Source: Margaritifera margaritifera
Taxonomy: Eukaryota > Mollusca > Bivalvia > Unionida > Margaritiferidae
DNA length: 64,000 bases
Direction: 5' to 3'
Assembly: GCA_029931535.1 (NCBI GenBank)
Contig: JAQPZY010001157.1
Coordinates: 800,001 to 864,000, forward strand
Part shown: piece after piece, positions 1 to 12,300 of the stretch
Position numbering within the stretch: position 1 is the first letter of the stretch
Layout: every line of letters begins with the position of its first letter
Notes under the pieces: generated by a model
Databases searched by the model: none
What the model was told of the DNA's origin: nothing
The model's input: the letters and a program-made list of their open reading frames with translations, nothing else
Translations under genes and position numbers: made by a program

Positions 1-862
1 AGTTAAGCAGGCATCTAGTGTTAGAATTCTGTCACAATTCTGAATTGACTTGGACTGGAGGAATTCATTGACTCTGTTTACAAGAATATAAAGATTTTCA
101 GCAGTAAAAGTTCAAGCTTTAATTTAATTTTGTATACATACTCTGCCTCTTGTAAAAATTCCAACCTGTTCCGAAATATCATAAGCAAGATAATGTAAAA
201 TCTCAACTTCAAGACCATGGACCTGGGGCATACAAGACTTTGATTCCGAATTTCGGCTGAAAATAATTTGACCGAAGTCCAAGTTTCGTCACTGCACCCA
301 AAAGAAAATTTGGATGCTGTATATTTACAAAGCTGGCAAACTGTATATAATACCTGTTGTACCATCAGTTCATAATTTAATTCACTATGACTTTTTATTT
401 ATAAGACAAAAAAAAAAAAAAAAAAACGTCCTGACTTTTTTATGGCTGGGGAAGGTAAGGTTTTCGCTGTGAAGATTTTGCAATGTTGCTGTATTGTTTT
501 TTGTTTTTTTCTTTCTTTCTTCATATGATTGCATATATTATGTGTAGTCTGAAAAATTTCCGTACGTTTTTCTAAAGTGCAACTTTGTGTGTATCTTTAA
601 TTATTAGCAATAATATTAATAATAATATAAAAAGCCCACTCGAAGAAGAATATTTAGAGTATACTGCATCAGTTTAAAACTTGTTCTTCAATCCATATAA
701 CGAATTGATGAGAAAATGAAGCCATGGTAAAAAAAAGACTATGATCCAGGTGATCACCGTATAACCCAGACATGTTTAGGCGCCCGATTTTGTTAAAATG
801 TAGAAAACAAGGAATCCTGAGGAATGGTAGGTCAACCAATCGGACTCTCTTGGGCCCAATAC

Positions 863-864
<2 letters not shown>

Positions 865-945
<81 letters not shown>

Positions 946-967
946 AAGAGAGAGAGAGAGAGAGAGA
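865..967. repeat. (AG)n microsatellite
   Basis: About 50 AG units with one AAATAAAG interruption at about 941-948. It creates meaningless Ser-Leu or Arg-Glu reading frames on either strand. Confidence 0.97.
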
Positions 968-1270
968 TTGTGCCTAGTCGCGCAAGAAATTTGTTAATCC
1001 AACTGCGCGATAAAAATAGATACTTGTGCAAGATAAATATCCAATTTAATTATAAAAGATTATGAACATTAAAAAAAATCTTCGAAATAAATTAATAAAT
1101 GTCTCCTTTACATTTTCCAAATACATATAACATGTTTTGAAACTGTTCTTAATGTATTGATTCGAAACATTCTAAGAAATCAGTGCCAGTTTTATCTGTT
1201 TTATTAAAGCCGCTTTTAATGCAAAGCCTACTATGCTAATACTGCCAGTAAAATAGAGAAGACTGCTGGC

Positions 1271-1420
<150 letters not shown>

Positions 1421-2391
1421 AGGGGGAGAAGAAACTTGATAATTGTAAGAAAAAGAAGAAAAATAACTAACGCTACGAATTTTGCCATTATGAAAATGCA
1501 TTTCAAATACGTAATTTTAAGTAAATAAATTAATAAAAAAAAAAAAAAATAAAAAAAAAATCCAAAAACCTGGTCTGAGTCTGTTCTGAGTTAATCTAAT
1601 CGCTCGCAGTGACATTGTCGCCCAACGGCATTGAGGGCATTGAGAGCAGACTGATATATTAGTTCCTATTTTGCAACTTCGAGGTCAATCCTACGAATAA
1701 TTTGTTTCTCGCAGAAACATCCAAGATATTCCGAATGCTATTTTCGTGAACAAAGGCCGAGATTACTCCGATTGCTATTGTTTCGTAAAGCTGCTTCCTA
1801 GGTGACAGTACCGCTTCTATAAAAAAAATTATATTTAAGTAGGTCACAGACTGGTCCCTTAATCTAAAGTTACCACATACAAGCGGTATCTACATATATG
1901 GGCCGTGAACCATGCTAAGTACGTCACTGCAGTTTGATTGTTTCGGCAATCGAAATAGCTTCAATATTTTCATTAACTCTCAAGCAAGAATAAACGGAAA
2001 AAGCCGACACTAGTCCGATTGCTGTTTCGGAATTTCTTTATAATAATCGATGAAGAAAGTGAGTTGCCGATAGGGACCAAGCCTGTCGTCTGTGACATTG
2101 GTACTGTGTAAAAGAAAAATGCTTAATTTTAATGAAATTAATTGTTACTTTTATGAAAGAAGGTTCTCCAGGTTTAGCATGTTTTTGATGTATGGATCGA
2201 ATTTGATGGATAGAAATCGACTCCATTGCATACGGAAACTCTGTGGCAAAATTTAACAAATTTCGCGGCCTCCCTAACCTTTGACCCAGTTGTCATGGGC
2301 ACTTCTTATAAACTGAAAGGAATTGAACTCGTGTTTAGGCCCATATCATCAATGTACATGTAAATTAGAACTTTAATAATTTCTTTTTCAG

Positions 2392-2416
2392 CTGCTGAGA
2401 TCATAGCACCATAACA
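2392..2416 (+). other. SPA17: 5' UTR segment of the SPA17-like gene, with upstream acceptor
   Basis: A pyrimidine-rich tract ending in TTTTTCAG (AG at 2390-2391) lies 25 bases before the start codon. This suggests that the first coding exon is preceded by a spliced untranslated exon. The upstream exon and promoter were not identified; a GTAAGG donor-like site at 455 is only a candidate. Confidence 0.5.
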
Positions 2417-2570
2417 ATGGCGGTCCCTTACTCCAATACAAAACTCAGAGTCCCGAAAGGCTTTCAGAATATTTTAGAGGGACTAGCACGCGAGGTACTG
2501 AGGAACCAACCAACTAACATCTATGAGTTTGGAAATCAATATTTTGCACAGTTGCTTGTAGTGAGGCAAG
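2417..2570 (+). CDS. SPA17: Coding exon 1: RIIa-type docking domain of Sp17
   Basis: The exon encodes residues 1-51 plus one base of codon 52. It begins MAVPYSNTKLRVPKGFQNIL and contains EGLAREVLRNQP and QYFAQLL. This is the pattern of the RIIa dimerisation/docking helix pair in Sp17 (also in ROPN1 and CABYR), including the Sp17-specific N-terminus with PYSN, RVPKGF and EGL-RE-LR-QP. The ATG is in a good context (AACAATGG). The exon ends at a GTAGGT donor at 2571. The downstream continuation in the genomic frame is intronic. The domain is expected to form a four-helix dimer that binds amphipathic helices of A-kinase anchoring proteins, as in sperm fibrous sheath and cilia. The match to Sp17 is strong; the cellular role is taken from the family. 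Confidence 0.93.
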
Positions 2571-4654
2571 GTAGGTATTATATATATATTTCTTTTAATG
2601 AATAAGAACATGAGATGAATCCAGTCTTGTACTCAGTTGTGGGTGAAACATTTGTGCAGATATTCAGAAATGGACTTTGACCATGTTCAGTACATTCTGC
2701 CATGGACTTTTGAAGGGACTTTTCTTTTAAAGAACTTTACATTAATTTCAGTGTATTCTTATACACTTATATTCATCCATTTAACCAGGGATTACACTTG
2801 GAAATGATATGGGAAGAAGTCACCCTCATCATGAAATTTTGCTTAAGAATGCCAGGAAAATGAAGTAATGATTTTGGCTTGCCACGGGCTGGTGTGACCC
2901 CCATCTCCACAATTTAACTCATTGATTTTCTGTCTAAGTAGCGAATTTCGCATGGTTTTAGTTGTAAATCTTATGTTTGTATGCAAAGAAACTCTAGACA
3001 AATCTGACTTACTTCACCCTATTTTCATATCACCTAATTTAGATAGAAGCAGTGTTGTCCATCGAGTGTGTGAACACAGGTTTCCTGCAATTTGTTGTCC
3101 TATGTTACCCAAATTTTGACCCTGTGTGCCCCCCCCCCCCTTCCACATGCGTTTTCATAAGGAACAAATTAAAAAATACATCTACAACTTTATGTTAGTG
3201 GATGTCCATCCATGTCTATGCTAGTGCTAGCAATGGCCAAAGTCATGAAAGGTGATAAAAACTGTAAGATGGCAATGAATATCTATTTTAAAACAATGTA
3301 TCTGGCAATAAAAGCAATCAAGGTATGTGATAATCAGCCAAGTTGCAGTGTACAGTGTTTGATGGCCATTAGTGTAACATATTTTCGATGTTATGGTTGC
3401 CCCTGCAGCGAGTAAGATTTGATTTATTTTGAGATTGATATAATGACAAAAGAGGCTAAATTTATGTAAATACACAATTTGTCATGTAATTAATGATTTA
3501 TTAGTTTGAAAAGAAAAATAATACAGAAAACATAGCTATTTATTATAATAAATGCTGGTAGATAATGAGTGTACACCAAAGTTAATTGAGAGCAAGATCC
3601 AGAAGAGAAAATTCAGTGGTGCAACTCATTTCAGGTTAGCCAGATAATCAAACATGTTAATGTTTTCATGAGTTACTTGAGCACATGATAAAACATTTAT
3701 TGCAATAATGTAGGTGTCCATGGAAACTATGACAGTACAGTGCAGACCACAAAGTTTTGGCAAAACTGTCAAAGCAAATTAGATTATCTCTTCCTTTTTT
3801 TAGCACTATTAGTGCATTATATTGTGTTTCCCTCACATTTGGTTGAGTTTTGAATTGATTCAATTAAACAACATCGATTTGCTTTTTGTATACCACATAT
3901 GCATTTAGAATATTGGTAAATTTTGAAGCCTTTTGACTAAAAAAGTGATTTATTGCCAAATTATGCATTTCTGCAGTTATATCTTTAGAATTATAGTCCC
4001 TTAGATCATTCTATAAAACCTCAAAAAATGACATTACACTAGCAGATGTCTCCAGATAACAGCACAAGCCCCAAAATTTAAAATTGCCAAATTTGTTGTT
4101 TCCATTGAAATGAATCACCATCTGAAAAATCTTGATTGCCAGCTGACATGTTCTTAAACTCATGATTACTAAATGTGATATACTCATAGACTTTATGTAG
4201 ACAATTAGCACTCTCTGTAAAGTTAATTAACTTGAGTGATATAAAGTTTTAAACGTGAGCAGGTTATTATATTTGTCTTCTCTTTCCAGTAAAGCTAAAC
4301 TGGGTTGACATTTATTATTATTTATTCAGTGGCAGATTACCCCTCGATAGTATCATTTTGGATGTTGTCAGTGTGGTCTTCATACCTAGAGAACCATTAC
4401 AAAAAATGGTGTTCTGTAATTAAATTTCTGAACCAGTCATAATTTATTTGTCTCATTGACATATTTAGGGGAATTTTGGCCATATTTGGAGTTGTAGTGT
4501 CAAGGTCACTTCAAGCATTTTTGAAGGATAATGTGGATTATCTGTCAGATTTTCAGAGGTAAGATAATACGGATAGATGTATATCATTTCAGTTGTCAAA
4601 GACAATCTTTATTCTATGAAACAATATTGATATTAGAACTGGCTACAATAAGCA

Positions 4655-4851
4655 GGGAGCCACAGTAGCTCAGTTGGTAGAGTTTCAGACTCATAATCCA
4701 AGGATCGTGGGTTTGATACCTGCCCAGGCCAGCCTGGTTTTGCTGCCTCTGTGTATCCTTGGGAAAGGCACTTAGCTCTCATTTCCTCAGCATTATATAG
4801 CCAATAATGTGCTAAAAGTGCCATTAAAACAAACAAAAACAAAACAAATCC
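4655..4851 (+). mobile_element. tRNA-derived SINE, copy 1
   Basis: The head has a tRNA-like A box (TAGCTCAGTTGGTAGAG) and, about 35 bases later, a B box (GGTTTGATACC). A body follows with CTTGGGAAAGGCACTTAGCTC and GCCATTAAAAC, then an A/C-rich tail (ACAAACAAAAACAAAAC). The same head and body occur inverted at 56533-56728, so this is a dispersed family and not a functional tRNA gene. Confidence 0.85.
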
Positions 4852-5459
4852 AATCAGCAGCCTGCATTCATTATTCTAAATACTGAAACAAATTTGGATC
4901 CCAAATTTCAATTTAACGCTTAAAAACCACCCATAAAACCAAAACTCACTTCAAACTTGGAAATGCATTTTAGCTGCTAAATTCCTGTCACACACTGGAA
5001 CAAATTTATGACGGTTAACAAGTACTGTACTAGGCTTATCTGTAAGACAAAGACCAAAAAAACGTCCAAAGGACATGCGAGGTTAAAACAATACTTAACA
5101 CATGCACAGACACAGATTAGAGCTGACAATAGGCTAATTAGAAGTCTTTGCACCTTAAAAAAGAGCCAGCTTTTAAGGTGCATTATTCATAACTAAATGC
5201 TTCTAGGCTAGCAATTTAAGAAAGATTATGTTTGTCTGCTTATTATCTAATTGTGATTGATGCTATTCATTTGCATACTAAATTATAAATTAAATATTGG
5301 TTTCATTTAGCAGGTATTTTGCCTCACTTTTGATGCTTTGCAGACGGAGACCTACAAAACAGTATTCAAAAAGTCAGATTCACTCAATTGATTTTCAATG
5401 GAGAAAAATCATTACATAGATGTATTGAAGTAGTCATGACTGTCATTTGTCTTCACTCA

Positions 5460-6740
5460 TATGTCAAAATGTTAGAATGACCATCTAATGACCATCACAG
5501 CAGCCATCTAGAAAATCTTGCTATATCTACTCCTGAGTGGTTGGTCATATCAACATGGGGATTTTACTGAAAGACTTCATACGATGTCTAACATGTCCTA
5601 AATTAAAATGGTGCCACTCAGACGTCAAGTATGACCACCACAGTGGCCATCATGAAAATCTTGTTATCACTACTTCTTCTGAATGAATGGTATATCAACA
5701 TCAGGTTTTCACTGAAACACTTCATATGATATCTAGTTTGTCCCAGGTGAAAATGGGGTCCCAGGTGGCTGATGATCAAATGCGCAAGTCATTATAGATT
5801 ACTAACATCTCACCTTTTTCTGCATTGGTTCAAGTTTCAGCTTTGCCATCATGGGTATGTGAGAAAGTTTGACTGTAGCATCACTTGGGTAGGTGGTTCT
5901 TTACAGGGTCTTCCTGAATTCTTCCTCCACCAGATATACTGGCCGCCATGTATAGGTTATCATGTGCTGAAAAATGGCATAAGACCCACAAAACCAACCT
6001 AAGTGAAAATGGTGCCAATCTGACCTCCAATATGGCTGGTCATATCAACATTGTGCCTTCACCAAAAGACTTCTTATGATGTCTAGTTGGTCCTAAATGG
6101 AAATGGTGCCAATTTGATATCTAATGTAGAAACCATGACAGCCTTGTTGAAAATCTTGTTGTCATTACTTCTTCAAAACAGAAAGTCATATCAGCATGGG
6201 GTTTTCGCCAGAAGATTTCCGAACATGCCTTGTTGGTCCTAAATTGAAGTATTGCCAATCTGATGTCCAATATGGCCACAAGGTATCCGTCTAGAAAATT
6301 TTGCTAAGGCTACTTCTTAAAAGGAAAGTCATTTTGACATGGGGTTTCATCAGAAGAGTACTTGTGGTGTCTAGTAAGTCTTTAATGAAAATGATAAAAA
6401 CTGGCCCTCAGTATGCCACCATGGTGGTCTTATTGAAAATATTGTTATCTCTACTCCTTTAAAATGGTTGGCCATCAGGTTTTTGCCAATAGACTTCTTA
6501 GGATACCTTGTTTGTCCTAAATGAAAATGGTGCCAATCTTACATCCAATATGGCTGCCATGACTGCCATCTTGAAAATCTTGTTGTCACTGTTTCCCTTG
6601 AATGGATGGTCATATTGACATAGGGTTTTCATCAAAAGACTTCTAATGATATCTGCTTGGTCATAAGTGAAAATGGTGCCAATCTGACAGCCAATATGGC
6701 CACCACAGCAGCTAATTTGAAACTTTTGTATTCACTGAAG
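5460..6740. repeat. Degenerate ~155-bp tandem field
   Basis: About eight diverged copies share a recurring order: 'AAAATCTTGTT-TCACTACTTC', 'GGTCATATCAACATGGGGTTTTC', 'AGACTTCATATGATGTCTAGTTGGTCCTA', 'AAATGGTGCCAATCTGA', 'CCAATATGGCCACCA'. Copies differ at many positions, suggesting an old array. No reading frame is maintained. Confidence 0.75.
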
Positions 6741-7753
6741 AATAACAGAGATACTTTCAACACTCAGCAGTTGAAAGGAAGAAATGGTGTTATCTTGAAT
6801 TCCTGAAAATTCTTTTCTGCCATTAGAGCTTTAAGCCCCTTTGAGGGACTTTTGTGTAAATGTCCTTATGGGAATAAAAGGCACAAATTCCAATGTGAAT
6901 TTGCCACAGTTCCAAAGTAAAATAATGCAAAATTCTTAATTTCAGCAACATAATTCCAAAAATATACATATAAGGTCAGTATGCTGTGGAACTTCATAAA
7001 GTTGAAGTGATGTGGGCCCAAATTTTGGTTTTAGTTTTCAGTAGTTTTAAGTTTCCGTGGTTGCAGACATGATAATGTGTTACATCTGGGCTGAGTGAGC
7101 AATTCAAGTGATGCAGAGTATATAAGTGATTGAGGTTTGAGTTTTCAATGTTTTACTGTATATACATGTATTATTTTCTAAAATGATGTGCACAGGCCAC
7201 ATTCCCAATTACAGTAAAATATCACAGGTTTTGGTTTGATCTGGATCAACTGGATTTGGAAGGTGAAATGGTCAAGCACACTGATCAAACAATGACATAC
7301 TGATGAAGAATTTTTTTAAAAATCATTTTTCTGTCACAACTTTGCAGTCATGCAATTCTGAATGGCTGATTGGATATCAATTGTGAAGGTGTTTTGTCTG
7401 TTACAAATGGTATTGTTTGAACCTTTAGAAAGGTCCATGGTGTTCAGAAACTTGTTAAAATTATAGAAGGTAACTCAGTAGAATATAACTAACTCTTGAA
7501 GCCTTCTGTTTAAAATGTGGAAAAATTATATATAGTATTTACAATATCTGTACTGATCTACAAAGTGATGAGCCCCAACTGAACCTTATGCCCTCTCTAA
7601 ATCTGACAGTGAGGATTGTAATGTAGTATAGGTTAATATGTTTTTTTAGTGCTCCAAATAGAAAAGTAAGGTCCACATAGTAATCACTTATTTATCTTGT
7701 TATCATCTGTCTGTTCAACTGTTTGTCTTGAATCCAGGCTAACTGTAACTTTA

Positions 7754-7799
<46 letters not shown>
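7754..7799. repeat. (TA)n microsatellite
   Basis: About 22 TA units without interruption. Confidence 0.95.
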
Positions 7800-7801
<2 letters not shown>

Positions 7802-8200
7802 TAATACTGTGTGAAATGTGTAAACTATCACATGAAGAACATAGATTTGAAGTTTCAGTTTTCTGTCATTTGTGACAAGAGTTATGGCCCTTTTGCTCTC
7901 CATTTGGAGTCTTCATATAGACATCTGTTTGCAACCCTCATGTGGATCCATTTGTGCCCTTAAAACATTTGTTTGAGAGAGACTCCTTTCAGCATCACTT
8001 TCTGGATTCGATTTTGCTCTTCTTCATAAAACGGAGGCCCTTTGTGACATTTACAGTTTTTTGGTTCTGCTTAGGTTAATAATGTCAGGATACAAATGCA
8101 GTTGAATAGGACTCTGCTTTCTAATTTCACACAGTTCAGGCACATCTGTCTTGCACGGAAACAATTCAGATCTATCCATGATCATAATTGAAGTTGTAAT

Positions 8201-8470
8201 TGTAGTATCAGTTAATGAGGCACAGCCATGTGTAATTGGAGTTTGAGACACAGATAAAGGTTGACAGCTTTAAAGCTAGTAAGACCTAGGGTCAGTCTAA
8301 TTAGAGTTCAATTAGTTACAGAATGCTTGTGATGTACATCATTTATTTTATGCTCTCCCACCTTTATGTTCACTTGATTTTGGGCCTTCATTTAGTTAAC
8401 AGCATTGTCTGTATATAATAAAAGTAGTGTAGCTAATATCTTTTGTTTGTTCCTACATACCCACACAACA
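8201..8470 (+). repeat. 5' LTR
   Basis: A 270-bp terminal repeat bounded by TG...CA. TATATAA at 8413-8419 overlaps an AATAAA at 8417-8422, so promoter and polyadenylation signal sit close together, as is common in short LTRs. Confidence 0.95.
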
Positions 8471-8486
8471 TGGTGTCAGAAGTGGG
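8471..8486 (+). other. Primer-binding site for tRNA-Leu
   Basis: TGGTGTCAGAAGTGGG immediately follows the 5' LTR. It is complementary to the 3' end of animal tRNA-Leu(CAA), including the CCA tail, marking where minus-strand DNA synthesis would start. Confidence 0.88.
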
Positions 8487-8600
8487 GTTTGCCTAAGACA
8501 CAGTGGATTATCAGCACTAGTTGGATATAATCGAATTGAGAATCATTTTCACAAAAGGAACGTTCCAGTTCAGATTTAATTTACCAAATAGTTTCCGGCA

Positions 8601-11600
8601 ATGGCGACATTCCAAGTTCCAAGTCCAGAAAAATTTCAGTTTTCTAACCCAGAGTCTTCGTCAAAGTGGATTTAGAGATTTGAGCGCTTTAGACTTGCTT
8701 CTGGATTAAATGAATAGGAAGAAGAAACGCAAGTAAACACTCTGATTTATATTATGGGGCCTCTGGCGGATGACATATTTTCTTCGTTCGGCTTAAGTGA
8801 TGACGACAAAAAGAAATGTGAAATTGTCAGAGAGAAATTCGAAGGGTATTTCATCACGAAAAGATATGTTATTTTCGAAAGAGCTAAATTTAACCAGCGA
8901 CGACAAGAGGAAGGTGAATCCGTCAAATACATTTGTTACATCATTACATTGTCAAGCAGAATACTGCAATTTTGGAGTTCTTAAAGATGAATTGATTCGA
9001 GACAGAATTGTTGTTGGACTGAGAGACACGCATTTGGCAGAAAAACTGCAACTTGATAACAAACTTACTTTAGAAAAAGCAATCAATTTATCTAGACAGA
9101 GTGAGGCCATGAAGAAACAGCAACCTCTAATCCAGGGAGGGATGCACATTAATTCCCATTTGAATGCTGATGGAATAAAGTCAAAAAAGAAGGTACCATA
9201 CTTAGTCGGTTCCAATCCACAAAAGAGGAACAATGTTGCTTCAAATAAACACAGTTTCAGTCAACTATGGAGAAATAGCAAATTGAACTACAGTGCTGAA
9301 AGCATGCGGAGATGTGACAGATGTGGGAAAAATCCTCATAGCAGAGACAAATGTCCTGCAAGAAAAGCAACATGCAATAAATGTTCAAAGATGGGACACT
9401 TCGCATTGATGTGCAGAACTATGAAAAATGTTTCGGAGGTAGTGAACCCTGATAATCCTGAATCTTATGGATTTCTTGGCGGAATCAATTCTGGAGTGAA
9501 ACCCTGGATAGCAAATGTCATAGTTCAGGAACAGGATTGTGCTATGAAAATTGACACAGGTGAAGATGTTACTGTAATTTCAGAGGATTTATACAGAAAA
9601 TTGCAGAGAGTTAAACTCATCAAAGCTGACAAAATCTTGTTTGCACCAGAACAGAAAAGGCTCTGTATCCTAGGAAAGTTAAGGTGTCACTTAAAAGTGA
9701 GCAACATAAGTACAGTACAGGACATATATGTAATCAAAGGTCTCAAGCAATCGCTGTTGGGAAGACCAGCAATAGAGGAGCTAGGAATCGTCATTTGGGT
9801 TGATGAGATCACCAATACAGACTATAAATACAGAAGAATGTACCCTAAAGTATTCAGTGGATTGAGGAAAACTGAATGGGAGTACAAGATAAGACTTCAA
9901 CCTGTTGCAGTTCTGTTTGCACTCAGTGTACCTAGGAAGGTACCTATTCCGTTAATGGATAAAGTTAAATCGGAATTACAAAGAATGGAGAAGTTAGCCA
10001 TCATTTCTCGTGTGGATCACCCAACAGAGTGGTGCGCAGGTATGGTCGTGGTGCCAAAAGGTAATGGCAATGTTTGTATTTGCGTAGATCTCACCAAACT
10101 AAATGAATCTGTAATGCGCGAAAATCATCCAATACCGAGTGTAGATCATACTTTGGCTCAGTTAGCTGGTGCGAAAGTTTTTAGCAAGCTAGATGCCAAC
10201 TCCGGGTTTTGGCAAATTATGCTTTCATGTGAGTCTCACGATTTAACCACTTTCATTACACCCTTTGGTCGTTTTTGCTTTAACAGACTACCATTTGGAA
10301 TTTCATCCGCACCTGAATTTTTCCAGAAACATATGTCCCAAACCCTTGAGGGAATTTCGGGGGTAGTATGTCAAATGGATGATGTTCTAGTATTTGGGCG
10401 CAATCAATCGGAGCATGATGAACGGTTGAAAATTGTTTTGGGTGTAATTGAAAAGGCAGGAATTACGCTCAATGAAAAATGTGAGTTTTGCAGAGCCTTG
10501 TGAAGTTCGTAGGGCACATTATTGATTCTATGGGAATTAGGGCCGATCCAGGAAAAACACATGCGGTCATTGAATTGGAACCACTCAAAAATGTCTCAGA
10601 AGTCAGACGATTTCTAGGCATGGTTAACCAACTAAGCAAATTCTCATCAAACATAGAAGAAAAAACAAAACCGCTGCGAGATTTACTCAGTAAAAACACG
10701 GAGTGGGTCGGGGGTCCTTCTCATAAAGCGTTTTCAGGATGTAAAGTCGGAGCTTAGCTCTACACCAGTGTCAGAACTATACAATCCCAACTACCAGACA
10801 GTCTTGTCAATTGATGCATCCTCATTTGGCCTAGGGGCTGTATTGTTACAAAAACAGCTTGAAGCTAAGGTCAAAGGTTGTGAAACTTGTGCAGTGCATA
10901 GTCTTGATCATGCAGAGCCATTAATACCTTCCAAAATTCCTGATAGGCCATGGCAAAAACTTGGTACTGATTTGTTTGAGTAAAAAGGTCAGCAATATTT
11001 GCTAGTTGTAGATTATTTTTCAAGGTTTATTGAGTTTCAAAAGCTGTCTGCTACAAGCTCTGGAGCTGTAATCAATCACCTCAAGTCTATTTTTGCTAGA
11101 CATGGGATTCCTGAGATTCTTATATCAGATAATGGACCTCAATTTACTTCTGATGCATTTGCAATCTTTGCGAAAACCTATGGGTTTGAGCATAAAACTA
11201 GTAGCCCAAGATACCCCCAGAGCAACGGTGAGGCAGAGAGATGTGTACAAACAATAAAGAAGATGTTACAAAAATCAGAAGATCCCTATCTGGCTCTGTT
11301 ACACTATTGTGCAACACCGCTACATACTTGTTACAGCCCAGTTGAACTCTTAATGGGTCATAAATTAAGGACTACCGTACCAAGCCCAAGCTCAAACCTA
11401 ACTCCAGGTTGGCCATACTTAGAAAGGGTTCGAAATTTTGAGCATCATGCAAAGGAAAATCAGAAGAGACATTTTGATAGTCGTTTTCGCGCACGCGAAA
11501 TGCCCAAATTAGATCCAGGTGATAACGTTTTTGTTAGGGATATGCAAAAGACAGGTGTGGTTTCTATCAAAGGCATCGTCTCCACGATCATACTTTGTGC

Positions 11601-11610
11601 ATACCCCTGA
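8601..11610 (+). pseudogene. Broken gag-pol of the LTR retrotransposon
   Basis: Gag begins at the ATG at 8601 (MATFQVPSPEKFQF). TAG stops interrupt it at 8673 and 8715, and a one-base frameshift lies near 8920-8940. Two CX2CX4HX4C zinc knuckles lie at about 9312-9416. The protease motif reads DTGE at about 9552, where DTGA is usual. Reverse transcriptase spans about 9900-10500, with MDD at 10375-10383. Frame changes follow near 10480-10503 and 10731. RNase H is represented only by SIDASSFGLGAVLLQKQ (about 10810-10860). The frame then passes straight into the C-terminal half of the integrase zinc region (CETC) and the catalytic core, whose DD35E residues lie at about 10969, 11128 and 11236. 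A TAA interrupts at 10981. Most of RNase H and the HH part of the zinc domain are missing. Confidence 0.92.
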
Positions 11611-12020
11611 AGGTGATCTGCACAGAAACAGATGACATTTAATTCAGCTACCTTCAAGTAGGTCTACAAGAGTGCAGGAAAATAAAACCTTGCAACAGTT
11701 AAATGATGAAGCCAAGGATGGTTTGAACAACAACACTGAGAGCAGTGATGACTCTACAATATGTAGACATGAAAAACAATCTGTGGAAAATGGAAATAAT
11801 TCTTCAGAAACACTAAAGACAAGTTTTAATCATAGTTATAGGACAAGATAAAATCGACTTGTTATTCCACCCAAAAGGCTAGACTTGTAAAGTGTATTGT
11901 ATAAGCTAAAATGTTTGATTACATTTCTTTAGGACTGATAGAACTATTCATATCAAGAATAGCACCGACAACTATATACATATAGTACATTCAGATTTCT
12001 TCAGGTCACAGATTTATTGT
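11611..12020 (+). other. Retrotransposon tail between integrase and the purine tract
   Basis: A remnant of the integrase C-terminal end followed by non-coding sequence. No envelope-like frame was seen. Confidence 0.6.
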
Positions 12021-12035
12021 TCTCAGAGGGGGAGA
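12021..12035 (+). other. Polypurine tract
   Basis: TCTCAGAGGGGGAGA lies directly before the 3' LTR, the expected primer for plus-strand synthesis. Confidence 0.85.
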
Positions 12036-12300
12036 TGTAGTATCAGTTAATGAGGCACAGCCATGTGTAATTGGAGTTTGAGACACAGATAAAGGTTGAC
12101 AGCTTTAAAGCTAGTAAGACCTAGTGTCAGTCTAATTAGAGTCCAATTAGTTACAGAATGCTTGTGATGTACATCATTTATTTTATGCTCTCCCACCTTT
12201 ATGTTCACTTGGTTTTGGGCCTTCATTTAGTTAACAGCATTGTCTGTATATAATAAAAGTAGTGTAGAGAATATCTCTGTTCCTACATACCTGCACAACA
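12036..12300 (+). repeat. 3' LTR
   Basis: 265 bp, direct copy of the 5' LTR with a 5-base shortening near its 3' end (TCTCTGTTCC in place of a longer T/G run) and scattered substitutions. It carries the same TATATAATAAA block. Confidence 0.95.

Larger units (their letters stand above)
8201..12300 (+). mobile_element. Ty3/gypsy-type LTR retrotransposon, degraded
   Basis: A 4.1-kb element in sense orientation within intron 1. Two direct terminal repeats begin TGTAG and end ACAACA. A 5-bp target duplication (GTAAT) lies at 8196-8200 and 12301-12305. A primer-binding site abuts the 5' LTR and a purine tract abuts the 3' LTR. Internal coding shows gag zinc knuckles, protease, reverse transcriptase, a stub of RNase H and an integrase core, the Ty3/gypsy order. 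The LTRs differ at about seven or eight bases plus one small indel in ~265 (about 3%), so insertion is fairly recent. In-frame stops, frameshifts and an internal deletion make it non-autonomous. Confidence 0.95.

Noticed and set aside
669..1065. Ser-Leu / Arg-Glu rich frames over the AG tract
   Set aside because: Products of an AG dinucleotide repeat, open on both strands.
4655..4740. Functional tRNA gene
   Set aside because: A and B boxes are present, but the cloverleaf is imperfect and the sequence continues into a SINE body with another copy at 56533-56728.
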